From NCBI GenBank assembly GCA_958296005.1, contig CATQHQ010000002.1, positions 1,237,501 through 1,301,500 of the forward strand: 64,000 nt of DNA. Reading direction: 5' to 3'. Source of the DNA: Longimicrobiales bacterium (GTDB lineage Bacteria; Gemmatimonadota; Gemmatimonadetes; Longimicrobiales; Gaopeijiaceae). Both the position numbers and the translations under genes were made by a program. The notes beneath the pieces are model-generated. The model was not told the origin of the DNA. It saw only the letters and a program-made list of their open reading frames with translations, and searched no databases. Positions 29,692 through 37,915 of this stretch are shown piece by piece (within the stretch, counting starts at the first letter, position 1; each line of letters starts with the position of its first letter).

Positions 29692-30573
29692 ATGCGTTCA
29701 CGCATTCGACCGCTGGTCTTCTCTGCCGGTCTCGTCCTGGCCACCGCCGTTCCCGTCGCCGCCCAGCTCCCGGTACCCGAGCTGATGAGCCGCGTCGAGG
29801 CGGCGCAAGGCTCCACTGATATGACCGTACTGCTCCAGGGCGCTTCAGCGGCTCGCATGCTGGGCGACTTCGAAGTGGCCGCGGAGCTTCTCGGCCAGGC
29901 CTCCACCGCCCGCGACCAAGTCGAGGCCAACTGGGTCAACGAGATGATCTTCTTCGCGCTGGCGTCGGGTCAGGGCGTCAACGGGATGCAGAGGGCGTTC
30001 CGCGAAGCCCGCGACCAAGTGCGCATGACCCCCGTGCAAGTCGCGTCCGTGACCAACACGTTCCCGGCGCTGCTTGTGGGCGGCGAGTTCGACGAGATGA
30101 TCATGAGCCTCTCGCCGGACCACCCGAACCCCGACTACCGGTGCGCCTGCCAAGCCGAGAAGGCGTGGGTCCACAAGGTTGCGGGACGGCAGTACGAGTC
30201 CCGGGTCCTGTGGGGCGAGCTGGTGGCCGCATGGGACCGCAACCCCCTCGCCTTCGAGGACCCGGACGCCCAAGCCAACTGGCAGGGGCAGTACTCCCGC
30301 AACTTGGCGAGGGCCGGCCGGACCGCCGACGCCCGCCGGGAGCTGGAGAAGGCGATGTCGATGCCGGTGACCGACGAGGGGCGGCCCATGGTGCAGCGGC
30401 GATGGGCCCAGACCTACGCCGAGCTGGGGCAAGTCGACGAGGCGGTCAGGCTTCTGGAGCCCCTGATCGGCAGCTCAACCCTGGTAACGATCCACAGCTT
30501 GTCCACCCGCTACACCTGGGAGTCGGTGCGGAACAACTTCGTCTTTCAGGAGATGCTCTCGCGACACCGCTGA
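29692..30573 (+). CDS. Secreted TPR-like protein
   Basis: A 293-residue protein with a clear signal peptide ('RPLVFSAGLVLATAVPVAAQ'), followed by helix-pair repeats of TPR type ('ASAARMLGDFEVAAELLGQA', 'RNLARAGRTADARRELEKAM', 'AQTYAELGQVDEAVRLLEPL'). Three cysteines occur, two of them close together in 'YRCACQAEKAWVHK'. The start ATG 29692 lies 37 bases after the tRNA-Gly, so it may be transcribed with the tRNA. The function is unknown; it is probably periplasmic. Confidence 0.7.
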   Translation: MRSRIRPLVFSAGLVLATAVPVAAQLPVPELMSRVEAAQGSTDMTVLLQGASAARMLGDFEVAAELLGQASTARDQVEANWVNEMIFFALASGQGVNGMQRAFREARDQVRMTPVQVASVTNTFPALLVGGEFDEMIMSLSPDHPNPDYRCACQAEKAWVHKVAGRQYESRVLWGELVAAWDRNPLAFEDPDAQANWQGQYSRNLARAGRTADARRELEKAMSMPVTDEGRPMVQRRWAQTYAELGQVDEAVRLLEPLIGSSTLVTIHSLSTRYTWESVRNNFVFQEMLSRHR

Positions 30574-30625
30574 TCGCCCGCGCCGGCTGTATCGCCCGCC
30601 GGACGGTCGGCAAGGAGGAAGGATC

Positions 30626-31930
30626 GTGGTGCGCATCGGAGAGATCGGGGCCGGCTCCATCGCCGAGGCCCTGGAGCTGCGGATCGGGACCCGGGTGCTC
30701 GCCGTCAACGGAGAACCGGTTCGCGACAGCCTGGACTTCGCTTTCCTGGCCGCGGAGAACGAGCTGGAGATCGAGGCGATCGCCCCCGACGGCAAGCCGG
30801 TGGTCTACGACATCTCCCGGGACCCTTCGGAGAGCCTGGGCATCGTGCCCGCGCCCGACAAGGTCCGCGAGTGCGCCAACGAGTGCGTCTTCTGCTTCAT
30901 CGACGGGAACCCCCCTGGTGCGCGGCCGCCCCTCTGGGTGCGCGACGACGACTTCCGGCTGTCCTTCACGTACGGCAGCTACGTCACCCTGACCAACCTG
31001 GGGCCCAAGGGGCTCCAGCGCCTCGTGGACCAGCGGATCTCGCCGCTGTACGTGAGCGTTCACGCCACGGACCCGCAGGTGCGCATCCGTCTCCTGAAGA
31101 ACCGGCGGGCGGGCCTGATCATGGACCAGCTGCGGCTCCTGCTGGACGCGGGGCTGGAGGTGCACGCTCAGGTCGTGCTCTGTCCGGGCTGGAACAACGG
31201 CCGCGAGCTGGACCGAACGATCCGCGACCTCTACGCCCTGGGCCCCGGCGTCCTCAGCCTCTCCGTGGTGCCCGTCGGCCTCACCCGCTACAACCTGAAC
31301 CGGCCGGTTCGGCTGCTCTCCCAGGGCGAGGCGACGAAGGCGCTGGAGCAAACCCACGCGCCGCGGGGGACGGCGATGCGCGAGCGAGGCCACTCCTGGT
31401 GCTACGCCGCCGACGAGCTCTTCCTGATCGCGGGTCGGGAGGTGCCGTCGGACGCCTACTACGACGACTGGCCTCTGCTGGAGAACGGAGTGGGCGCGCT
31501 GCGGACGCTGCTCGACGGCTTCGAGGCGAAGAAGGACGCCCTCTCGCCCGTCCCCGGCGTGGAGCGGGTGCGGGTCGCGACCGGCGCCTCGATGCGCCCC
31601 TACTTCGAGCGGATGGCCCCGACCGTCTCCCGATCGATGGGGTGCGACGTGGAGGTCGTCGCCGTCGAGAACCGCTACTTCGGGCCAACGGTGACGGTGG
31701 CGGGGCTGCTGTCGGGCACGGACGTCGTGGCGGACGCGGGGAACTGCCGGGCGGGCGACTTGGTGGTCCTTCCCGAGGAGGCCCTCAACGCCGACGGGCT
31801 CTTCATCGACGGCACGGCGCTGGCCGAGGTCGAGGCGCTGCTGTCGCCGGCGGTCGTGAGGACCGGCCGCGAGCTGACGGAGACGCTTTCGCGCCGGGTG
31901 CCGTCGCCGCCTGCGCCGTCGCTCGGATGA
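30626..31930 (+). CDS. DUF512 / PDZ-radical SAM-like FeS protein
   Basis: A 434-residue protein. The N-terminus is a PDZ-like domain ('IGAGSIAEALELRIGTRVLAVNGEPV'-type, about residues 4-40). It is followed by a CxxxCxxC-type cluster in 'RECANECVFCFIDGNP', the radical SAM iron-sulfur signature, and 'YVSVHATDPQVRIRLLKN'. The C-terminal half is the DUF512 domain. GTG 30626 is preceded by AAGGAGG (30612-30618), a strong ribosome site. The gene overlaps der by 4 bases (ATGA), and the same pairing occurs in Firmicutes and Cyanobacteria, which suggests a role linked to ribosome assembly; the reaction is not known to me. Confidence 0.85.
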   Translation: MVRIGEIGAGSIAEALELRIGTRVLAVNGEPVRDSLDFAFLAAENELEIEAIAPDGKPVVYDISRDPSESLGIVPAPDKVRECANECVFCFIDGNPPGARPPLWVRDDDFRLSFTYGSYVTLTNLGPKGLQRLVDQRISPLYVSVHATDPQVRIRLLKNRRAGLIMDQLRLLLDAGLEVHAQVVLCPGWNNGRELDRTIRDLYALGPGVLSLSVVPVGLTRYNLNRPVRLLSQGEATKALEQTHAPRGTAMRERGHSWCYAADELFLIAGREVPSDAYYDDWPLLENGVGALRTLLDGFEAKKDALSPVPGVERVRVATGASMRPYFERMAPTVSRSMGCDVEVVAVENRYFGPTVTVAGLLSGTDVVADAGNCRAGDLVVLPEEALNADGLFIDGTALAEVEALLSPAVVRTGRELTETLSRRVPSPPAPSLG

Positions 31931-33249
31931 GCTTGCCCGTCCTCGCGATCGTGGGCCGGCCCAACGTGGGCAAGTCCACCTTCTTCAATCGGGTCGTGGG
32001 CCGGCGGGACGCCATCGTGGACGACACGCCCGGGGTGACGCGCGACAGGAACTTTGGACGGGCGGAGTGGACCGGCTGCTGGTTCTTCGTGGTCGACACG
32101 GGGGGCGTCGTGGAGGGTTCGGACCGCGCCATCGACCGCCTGATCCGCGAGCAGGCGATGACCGCCGTGGCGGAAGCGGACCTGGTCGTCCTGCTGGTGG
32201 ACTCCAAGACGGGAATCCACTCCTTGGACCAGCGGCTTTCGGAGGTGCTGCGGAAGTCGGCCAAGCCCGTGCTGCTGGTCGTCAACAAGGTGGACAACTT
32301 GCCCACGGAGCGGACCCACTTGGAGTTCTGGGGGCTGGGGATGGGCGAGCCCCTGCCGGCGAGCGCAACGTCGGGCCGGGGAGTCGGCGACGTGCTCGAC
32401 GCCGTGGTTGCCCGCTTCCCGCCGAGCGAGGCGCCCTCGGACGGGGACGAAGTGCGAGTGGCGGTGGTGGGCAAGCCGAACGTCGGCAAGTCGTCTCTGG
32501 TGAACCGCATCTTCGGCGAGGAGCGGGTCGTGGTGAGCGACGTGGCGGGCACCACCCGGGACCCGGTGGACCATGCGATGCGCTACCACGGACGCACCGT
32601 CGCCTTCGTGGACACGGCAGGGATCCGCCGCCACGCGCGGATCAAGGACTCGGTGGAGTACTACGCCAGCTTGCGGACGGCCAAGGTGGTGCGGGAGGCC
32701 GACGTGTGCCTCGTGCTGGTGGACGGCGCCGAGGGGTTCCACGTGCAGGACGCGCGGGTCGCCGAGGCCGCCTGGGAGGCCGGGTGCGGGCTGATCCTCG
32801 TCTGCAACAAGTGGGACTTGGTGAAGAAGGACGGACGCACGGCCCAGGAGTTCCAGCGGGAGGCGGGCCAACGGGTCCCGTTCCTGAAGGAGGTGCCGTT
32901 TCTCTTTGCGTCCGCGCTCACGGGTCTGCGCATCCGGAAGTCGCTGGAGCTGGTCCTGGAGGTGGCCGAACGTCGCCTGGGACGCATTTCCACCGCCGAC
33001 GTCAACGAGGCGATGGAGGCGCTGACCCGCCGAACCTCGCCGCCTCATGTCCGGGGACGGCCCCTGCGCTTCAAGTACGCCACCCAGGCGCAGACCGCGC
33101 CTCCCACCTTCGTGATCTTCACCAACTTCCCCAACGACGTGCCCACCCACTACCGCCGCTACATTGCCAACTTCCTTCGCGCCCGGTGGGACTTCACGGG
33201 AGTCCCGATCCGGCTTCGTTTCCGAAAGAGCGGGGAGGCCAAGCGATGA
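31927..33249 (+). CDS. der: Ribosome-assembly GTPase Der (EngA)
   Basis: A 440-residue double GTPase needed for 50S ribosome maturation. The first G domain has 'GRPNVGKST', 'DDTPGVTRD', 'DTGG' and 'NKVD'; the second has 'GKPNVGKSS', 'VAGTTRDPVD', 'DTAG' and 'NKWD'. A C-terminal KH-like domain follows ('PPTFVIFTNFPNDVPTHYRR'). The two tandem G domains are unique to Der. It overlaps DUF512 upstream and plsY downstream. Confidence 0.97.
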   Translation: MSLPVLAIVGRPNVGKSTFFNRVVGRRDAIVDDTPGVTRDRNFGRAEWTGCWFFVVDTGGVVEGSDRAIDRLIREQAMTAVAEADLVVLLVDSKTGIHSLDQRLSEVLRKSAKPVLLVVNKVDNLPTERTHLEFWGLGMGEPLPASATSGRGVGDVLDAVVARFPPSEAPSDGDEVRVAVVGKPNVGKSSLVNRIFGEERVVVSDVAGTTRDPVDHAMRYHGRTVAFVDTAGIRRHARIKDSVEYYASLRTAKVVREADVCLVLVDGAEGFHVQDARVAEAAWEAGCGLILVCNKWDLVKKDGRTAQEFQREAGQRVPFLKEVPFLFASALTGLRIRKSLELVLEVAERRLGRISTADVNEAMEALTRRTSPPHVRGRPLRFKYATQAQTAPPTFVIFTNFPNDVPTHYRRYIANFLRARWDFTGVPIRLRFRKSGEAKR

Positions 33250-33848
33250 CGACCGCCCCCCTGCTGCTGGTCCTGGCGGCGTACGCGGCCGGGGCGGCGC
33301 CGGCGTCGTACTGGATCGGCCGCGCCTTCTACGGCAAGGACCTGCGCACGCTGGGAAGCGGCAACCTGGGGGCCACCAACGCCTACCGGATGCTGAGCCC
33401 GTGGGCCGGGATCGTCGTCGTGGCGGTCGACGCCTTCAAGGGCTTTGCGCCGGTGTGGTGGTTCCCCCGATGGGACGGGGAGGAAGGCGCGGTCTGGGCC
33501 GTCGCCTACGGCGGCGCTGCGGTGGTCGGCCACGTCTTCTCGTTCTGGGTGCGCTTCCGCGGCGGAAAGGGCGTGGCCACCAGCGCGGGAGTGCTCGCGG
33601 CGTTGGCGCCGGCGGCTTTGGGGGCGGGCTTCGCGGCGTGGCTGCTGGTGGCGCTGGCGACCCGGATCGTGTCGCTGGCGTCGATCGTCGCTGCGGCGGC
33701 GGTTCCCCTCGCCGCTTGGCTGCTGCCGGACGGGGACCCGGTCGTCCAGGGCTTTCTCACGGTGGTCGGGCTCTTCGTGATGTGGGCTCACCGCTCCAAC
33801 ATCCGCCGCTTGCTCGCCGGAACCGAGCACCGGATGGGCGCGCCGTGA
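33246..33848 (+). CDS. plsY: Glycerol-3-phosphate acyltransferase PlsY
   Basis: A 200-residue membrane enzyme that moves acyl groups from acyl-phosphate to glycerol-3-phosphate, the first step of phospholipid synthesis. Conserved motifs: 'ASYWIGR', 'DLRTLGSGNLGATNAYR' (motif 1), 'FRGGKGVATSAGV' (motif 2) and 'HRSNIRRLLAGTEHR' (motif 3). About six hydrophobic helices. It precedes gpsA, whose product makes the glycerol-3-phosphate it uses, a common gene pair. Confidence 0.95.
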   Translation: MTTAPLLLVLAAYAAGAAPASYWIGRAFYGKDLRTLGSGNLGATNAYRMLSPWAGIVVVAVDAFKGFAPVWWFPRWDGEEGAVWAVAYGGAAVVGHVFSFWVRFRGGKGVATSAGVLAALAPAALGAGFAAWLLVALATRIVSLASIVAAAAVPLAAWLLPDGDPVVQGFLTVVGLFVMWAHRSNIRRLLAGTEHRMGAP

Positions 33849-34903
33849 CCTCTGCCCGTATTGCCGTGGTGGGGGCGGGTGCCTGGGGAACGGCATTGGC
33901 CACTCTTCTGGCCGACTCGGGGGCGAGCGTGCGGCTTTGGGCGCGGGAGCCGGAGGTCGCGGTTTCGTTTCGCGAGCGGGGCGAGAACGCGATCTACCTC
34001 GACGGGGTCCCCCTGAACCGGGAGCACCTCGCCGTCGGCAACTGCCTCGCGGACGCGCTTGAGAGCGCCCAGGTCGTGGTGTGGGCGTGTCCGGTCCAGT
34101 TCTCGGCGGCGCTGCTGACGGAGGCCGTGCCGTCTTTGCCTGTGGACGCGCTGGTGGTCTCCGCGTCCAAGGGGATCGAGGTCTCCACGCTCCGCCGGAT
34201 GGACCAGATCTTCGAGGGCGTGCTCCCGGACCGGCAGCATCGGCGGCTCTGCGTGCTTTCGGGTCCCAGCTTCGCTCGGGAAGTCGCGTCGGGGGCGCCG
34301 ACCGCCGTCGTCGTGGCCAGCCGGAGCGCGCGCGCCCGAGTCTTCGCCCAGAGCCTCTTCCAGACGGAGCGGTTCCGCGTCTACACCAACCCCGACGTCG
34401 TGGGCGTGGAGCTGGGCGGCGCCCTCAAGAACGTGGTGGCCCTCGCCGCCGGCGTGGCGGCCGGCCTCGACCTGGGCCACAACGCGGTGGCGGCGCTGAT
34501 CACCCGGGGGTTGGCCGAGATGACCCGCCTGGGCGTCGCCATGGGCGCCCGGCCGACCACCTTCGCCGGGTTGGCGGGGATGGGCGACCTCGTGCTGACG
34601 TGCACCAGCCGACTCAGCCGAAACCGAACCGTCGGCTTCCGCCTGGGGCAGGGGGAGCCGATCGAAGCGATCCTGGGCGAGATGCGTTCCGTAGCCGAAG
34701 GCGTGGCCACGGTTCGCGCGGTCCACCGCCTGGCGCGGCGCCTGCGGATAGAGATGCCGGTCGCCGAGGAGGTCCATCGGATCGTGGCGGAGGACGCCGA
34801 TCGACTCGAGGCGCTGCATCGGTTGATGACCCGCGAACCCAAGTCGGAGACGTTGGACGGCGCAGAATCCTGCGCGCAACCCCCTCAAACGCAAAGGAGA
34901 TGA
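33845..34903 (+). CDS. gpsA: NAD(P)-dependent glycerol-3-phosphate dehydrogenase
   Basis: Reduces dihydroxyacetone phosphate to glycerol-3-phosphate for phospholipids. The 352-residue protein has the Rossmann motif 'VVGAGAWGTALATLLAD', then 'LSGPSFAREVASG', 'GVELGGALKNVVALAAG' (with the catalytic Lys) and 'GLAGMGDLVLTCTS'. It starts at GTG 33845, overlapping plsY as GTGA. Its last codons overlap the ribosome site of the MerR-type gene. Confidence 0.95.
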   Translation: MTSARIAVVGAGAWGTALATLLADSGASVRLWAREPEVAVSFRERGENAIYLDGVPLNREHLAVGNCLADALESAQVVVWACPVQFSAALLTEAVPSLPVDALVVSASKGIEVSTLRRMDQIFEGVLPDRQHRRLCVLSGPSFAREVASGAPTAVVVASRSARARVFAQSLFQTERFRVYTNPDVVGVELGGALKNVVALAAGVAAGLDLGHNAVAALITRGLAEMTRLGVAMGARPTTFAGLAGMGDLVLTCTSRLSRNRTVGFRLGQGEPIEAILGEMRSVAEGVATVRAVHRLARRLRIEMPVAEEVHRIVAEDADRLEALHRLMTREPKSETLDGAESCAQPPQTQRR

Positions 34904-34908
34904 TCCTC

Positions 34909-35337
34909 TTGGAGCCGATCGCCAAGAAGACGTACTACTCGATGTCGGAAGTAAGCGAGCTCACGGGACTCAAGGCCCATGTGCTTCGCTACTGGGAAAC
35001 GCAGTTCGACGTGATCTCGCCAAGCAAGAACCGGGGCGGGACTCGGGTCTACCAAGCCGAGGAGATCGAGCGCATCCTCCTCGTCAAGCAGCTCCTCTAC
35101 GAACGGCGCTTCACGATCGAGGGCGCCAAGAAGAAGCTGAAGGAGATGCGACAGGAGGGGCAGGTCGCCGACGCTCTGAAGCAGAACGTGGGGCCCGCCG
35201 TACTGACGGCGATCAAGGACGGACTGGAGGCGGTCCGAGACATCCTGACCTTACCAGAAAACCCGGCGACCGAAGGCGACGGCCTCTCGTCCCAGGGCGA
35301 TCGCCAGTCGGCCGAGGGCCGGCCGGCCCAGAGCTGA
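34909..35337 (+). CDS. MerR-family transcriptional regulator
   Basis: A 142-residue regulator with an N-terminal winged helix-turn-helix of MerR type ('YYSMSEVSELTGLKAHVLRY', 'NRGGTRVYQAEEIERILLVK') and a coiled-coil dimer helix. No effector-binding domain or cysteine site is visible. The start is chosen as TTG 34909: the ribosome site AAAGGAG (34893-34899) lies 9 bases upstream, whereas ATG 34900 would have no spacer. Similar short MerR proteins are common in Bacteroidota and delta-type bacteria. The target is unknown. Confidence 0.8.
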   Translation: MEPIAKKTYYSMSEVSELTGLKAHVLRYWETQFDVISPSKNRGGTRVYQAEEIERILLVKQLLYERRFTIEGAKKKLKEMRQEGQVADALKQNVGPAVLTAIKDGLEAVRDILTLPENPATEGDGLSSQGDRQSAEGRPAQS

Positions 35338-35353
35338 AGGGGCTCGAACCCGA

Positions 35354-36100
35354 GTGCGAATCCTCTGCACCAACGACGACGGCTACCTCTCCCCCGGGAT
35401 CCGAATCCTGGCCGAGGCGGCCCACGCGATCGGCTCCGTGGACGTGGTGGCACCGGACCGGGAGCGCAGCGCCTCCAGCAACGCGCTCACCCTTCACAAC
35501 CCTCTGCGGAAGCGGCGGGCACCCGACGGAACCACGATCGTGGACGGCACGCCGACGGATTGCGTGATCCTGGCCGTCAACGAGCTGCTCGACCAACGCC
35601 CGGACCTGTGCGTGTCCGGGATCAACAACGGCGCCAACCTCGGGGAAGACGTGCTCTACTCCGGCACCGTGGCGGCGGCGATGGAAGCGACGATCATGGG
35701 CATCCCCGCCGTGGCCGTCTCCTACGTGGGAAGAAAGGTGGAGGAGCTGGAGGGATGGCAGCCGGTGGTGTCGCGGCTGCTCGAGCAGATCGCGGCCAAG
35801 GGAATCCCCCCGCACGAGCTGCTGAACGTGAACCTTCCGGCGAGTCCGCCGTCGCAAGTTCGGGGCGTGAGGGTGACGACGCTTGGACGCCGCCGCTACT
35901 CGGGAGAGATCACTCGTGCTGACGACCCGTCAGGCCGCGAGTACTACTGGATCGGCGGCGGGATCACCAGCTGGGAGGGCGGCCCCGACTGCGACTACCG
36001 GGCCATACGTGACGGGTATGTGTCCGTGACGCCCCTCCATCTGGACCTCACCAGCTACCCGCGCCTGGAGAAGGTGCGAAGCTGGGACCTGCGGCTGTGA
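35354..36100 (+). CDS. surE: 5'/3'-nucleotidase SurE
   Basis: A 248-residue phosphatase that removes phosphate from nucleoside monophosphates and can act in stationary-phase survival. The N-terminus 'ILCTNDDGYLSPGI' holds the metal-binding DD, followed by 'VVAPDRERSASSNALT', 'DGTPTDCV' and 'SGINNGANLGEDVLYSGTVA', all SurE signatures. GTG 35354. It overlaps the DUF368 gene by 4 bases. Confidence 0.94.
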   Translation: MRILCTNDDGYLSPGIRILAEAAHAIGSVDVVAPDRERSASSNALTLHNPLRKRRAPDGTTIVDGTPTDCVILAVNELLDQRPDLCVSGINNGANLGEDVLYSGTVAAAMEATIMGIPAVAVSYVGRKVEELEGWQPVVSRLLEQIAAKGIPPHELLNVNLPASPPSQVRGVRVTTLGRRRYSGEITRADDPSGREYYWIGGGITSWEGGPDCDYRAIRDGYVSVTPLHLDLTSYPRLEKVRSWDLRL

Positions 36101-37359
36101 GGCACTGGGCCGGCATTGCCCTCCGAGGCGTCTGCATGGGCCTGTCGGACGCGGTGCCGGGCGTCTCCGGCGGCACGATGGCACTGGTGCTGGGCATCTA
36201 CGCCCGCTTGGTGGACGCGGTGAGCGGAATCGGAGGACGGATGCTGCGGCGTCTGCCTTCTCGGTCGTTCTGGGGCCGGGTTCGGGAGCAAGCGCGCCGA
36301 CCCGAGGGTCTCGACCCGGCGGCGACGCCGGCAGAGGACCCCGAAGGCGTGGACGCGGGGCGGCTGCTGTTGCTGGCGTCGCTTGCGGTGGGGTTGGTCC
36401 CGGCGCTCGTGAGCGGGTCGGCGATGCTCCCGACGCTGCTCGACCTCTACCCGGCCCATATGAAGGGCCTCTTCCTGGGACTGGTTCTGGCGTCGGTCGC
36501 GATCCCCGCTCGGCAGATCAGGCGGTGGCGCCCCGTCCTCTGGCTGCTGGCGTCGGTCGCGGCCTTGACCACCGCGTGGTTCGTCGGACTGCCGGAGCGC
36601 ACCGCGGGGAACGCCCGGGGGACCGTGGCGCTCCACTTCGCGGAGCCGGTCGCCGAGGATGTGCGGCTCACGCCCAGCAACGTGGCGCTCTCCGCTCCGG
36701 GCGCCCACGGCGTTGACGTCGTGTACGGGCTCCCCTCCACGGTGACGGTCCCGGCGGGCTCGGCCACAACGGAAGTAGAGGTCGTGGCGCGGATGGCGGG
36801 CGCGGACGGGAACGCGGCACCGGGGTCGATCCACCAGGTGGAGCGCAGCCCCGTCGCGGTCGCGTCCGTGTCCCAGCCCGAGGCGCTACGAGGCGGGCGG
36901 GACCCGAGCCTGGCGTTCGTCTTCCTGGCGGGCGTGCTGGCGATCTCGGCGATGACGCTGCCCGGCGTCTCCGGGGCGTTCGTGCTGCTGCTCTTCGGCC
37001 TGTACCACTACGTGACCCACGCGCTCAAGGCGGTGCTGGTAGGGGGCGACCCGGGCTCGGCGCTGGTGGTGGCCACGATGGTGGCGGCGATGGGAGCGGG
37101 GCTGCTCACCTTCGCCCGAGTGCTGCGCTGGCTCTTCGACCGGTGGCGGGAGGGCGTCTTGGCCGTGCTCGTGGGCCTGATGGTCGGGTCGCTGCGGAAG
37201 CTCTGGCCGTTCGTCGAGCACCGGCCCGACGGACGCGAAGCACTGGCGTGGCCCGGTGCTGAGGACCCTGCGCTGGTCGCGGTGGCCCTGCTCTTCGCGG
37301 CGGGCGCAGGGGCGGTGCTGGCCCTGGAAGCGGTGGGACGGCGACGGAAGACGGAGTAG
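36097..37359 (+). CDS. DUF368 membrane protein (PopT-like) with an extra soluble domain
   Basis: A 420-residue membrane protein of the DUF368 family. Both halves carry the family motif: 'DAVPGVSGGTMAL' near residue 20 and 'TLPGVSGAFVLLL' near residue 290. DUF368 proteins such as PopT recycle undecaprenyl phosphate across the membrane. Family members are usually about 280-320 residues. Here, residues ~166-268 form an additional stretch without membrane helices, rich in Val, Thr and Ala ('VVYGLPSTVTVPAGSATTEV'), that looks like an Ig-type beta domain between two helices, and another hydrophilic loop lies at ~50-88. GTG 36097 overlaps surE. Confidence 0.85.
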   Translation: MRHWAGIALRGVCMGLSDAVPGVSGGTMALVLGIYARLVDAVSGIGGRMLRRLPSRSFWGRVREQARRPEGLDPAATPAEDPEGVDAGRLLLLASLAVGLVPALVSGSAMLPTLLDLYPAHMKGLFLGLVLASVAIPARQIRRWRPVLWLLASVAALTTAWFVGLPERTAGNARGTVALHFAEPVAEDVRLTPSNVALSAPGAHGVDVVYGLPSTVTVPAGSATTEVEVVARMAGADGNAAPGSIHQVERSPVAVASVSQPEALRGGRDPSLAFVFLAGVLAISAMTLPGVSGAFVLLLFGLYHYVTHALKAVLVGGDPGSALVVATMVAAMGAGLLTFARVLRWLFDRWREGVLAVLVGLMVGSLRKLWPFVEHRPDGREALAWPGAEDPALVAVALLFAAGAGAVLALEAVGRRRKTE

Positions 37360-37377
37360 GCCGCGCCAGCCGCCGAA

Positions 37378-37451
<74 letters not shown>

Positions 37452-37915
37452 GATGGTCGCTAAGGTCGGCGTTTGGGAGGTGGAGTCAAGGGCCTCGGTT
37501 CGTGAAGTGTCAAACCAAAGTAGAAATGTCCGGAGGTAGGCCAGAGTAGAGGGTCACACAGTTCCCGCACCCGGACCTGGTGATCGTCTGGATTTGACCA
37601 GTAGCATGGGCCGCCAGGTGGCATCCCTGAAGACCGAGGTTGGGCCAGCTGAGCGACCCGTTCCTGGACCCATTTGGCTTGACTCGCTGGCGGCCGTCGG
37701 CTCATCTGTCCAGCATGGTTGCCGTATACTGCAAGTGCCCGCAGGCGCTGGACTTGCAGGGCAGCTTCGAGTATGCGGTGGCGGTCCGCAACCAAGTGCC
37801 GGTCGCGCAATGCCCCGCGGACCCGTACTTTAGAGTGCCGACGGTTGGTGCTGGTTGCGAAGAGACCGCCGAGATGAGCCCGACGGCGAGGACATCAGCA
37901 CCAAGGAGTTCTGCT
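37452..37915. other. 464-base gene-free stretch after tRNA-Arg
   Basis: No convincing gene. Short frames exist but their translations look random. Around 37508-37532 the sequence 'TGTCAAACCAAAGTAG' then AAATGTCC recalls the end of some insertion sequences, so a decayed element end is possible. TATACT at 37725-37730 could be a -10 box for the next gene, but no good -35 box lies at the correct distance. The ribosome site of the next gene is AAGGAG at 37903-37908. Confidence 0.4.

Noticed and set aside
34900..34902. ATG 34900 as start of the MerR regulator
   Set aside because: It directly abuts the ribosome site, leaving no spacer; TTG 34909 has a 9-base spacer.
37505..37535. Insertion-sequence end
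   Set aside because: The sequence resembles the ends of some IS elements from memory, but no transposase or matching inverted end is present nearby.
37640..37915. Extended N-terminus for the leucine-rich repeat lipoprotein
   Set aside because: The frame is open, but a strong ribosome site and a lipoprotein signal peptide begin at ATG 37916; an upstream start would bury the signal.
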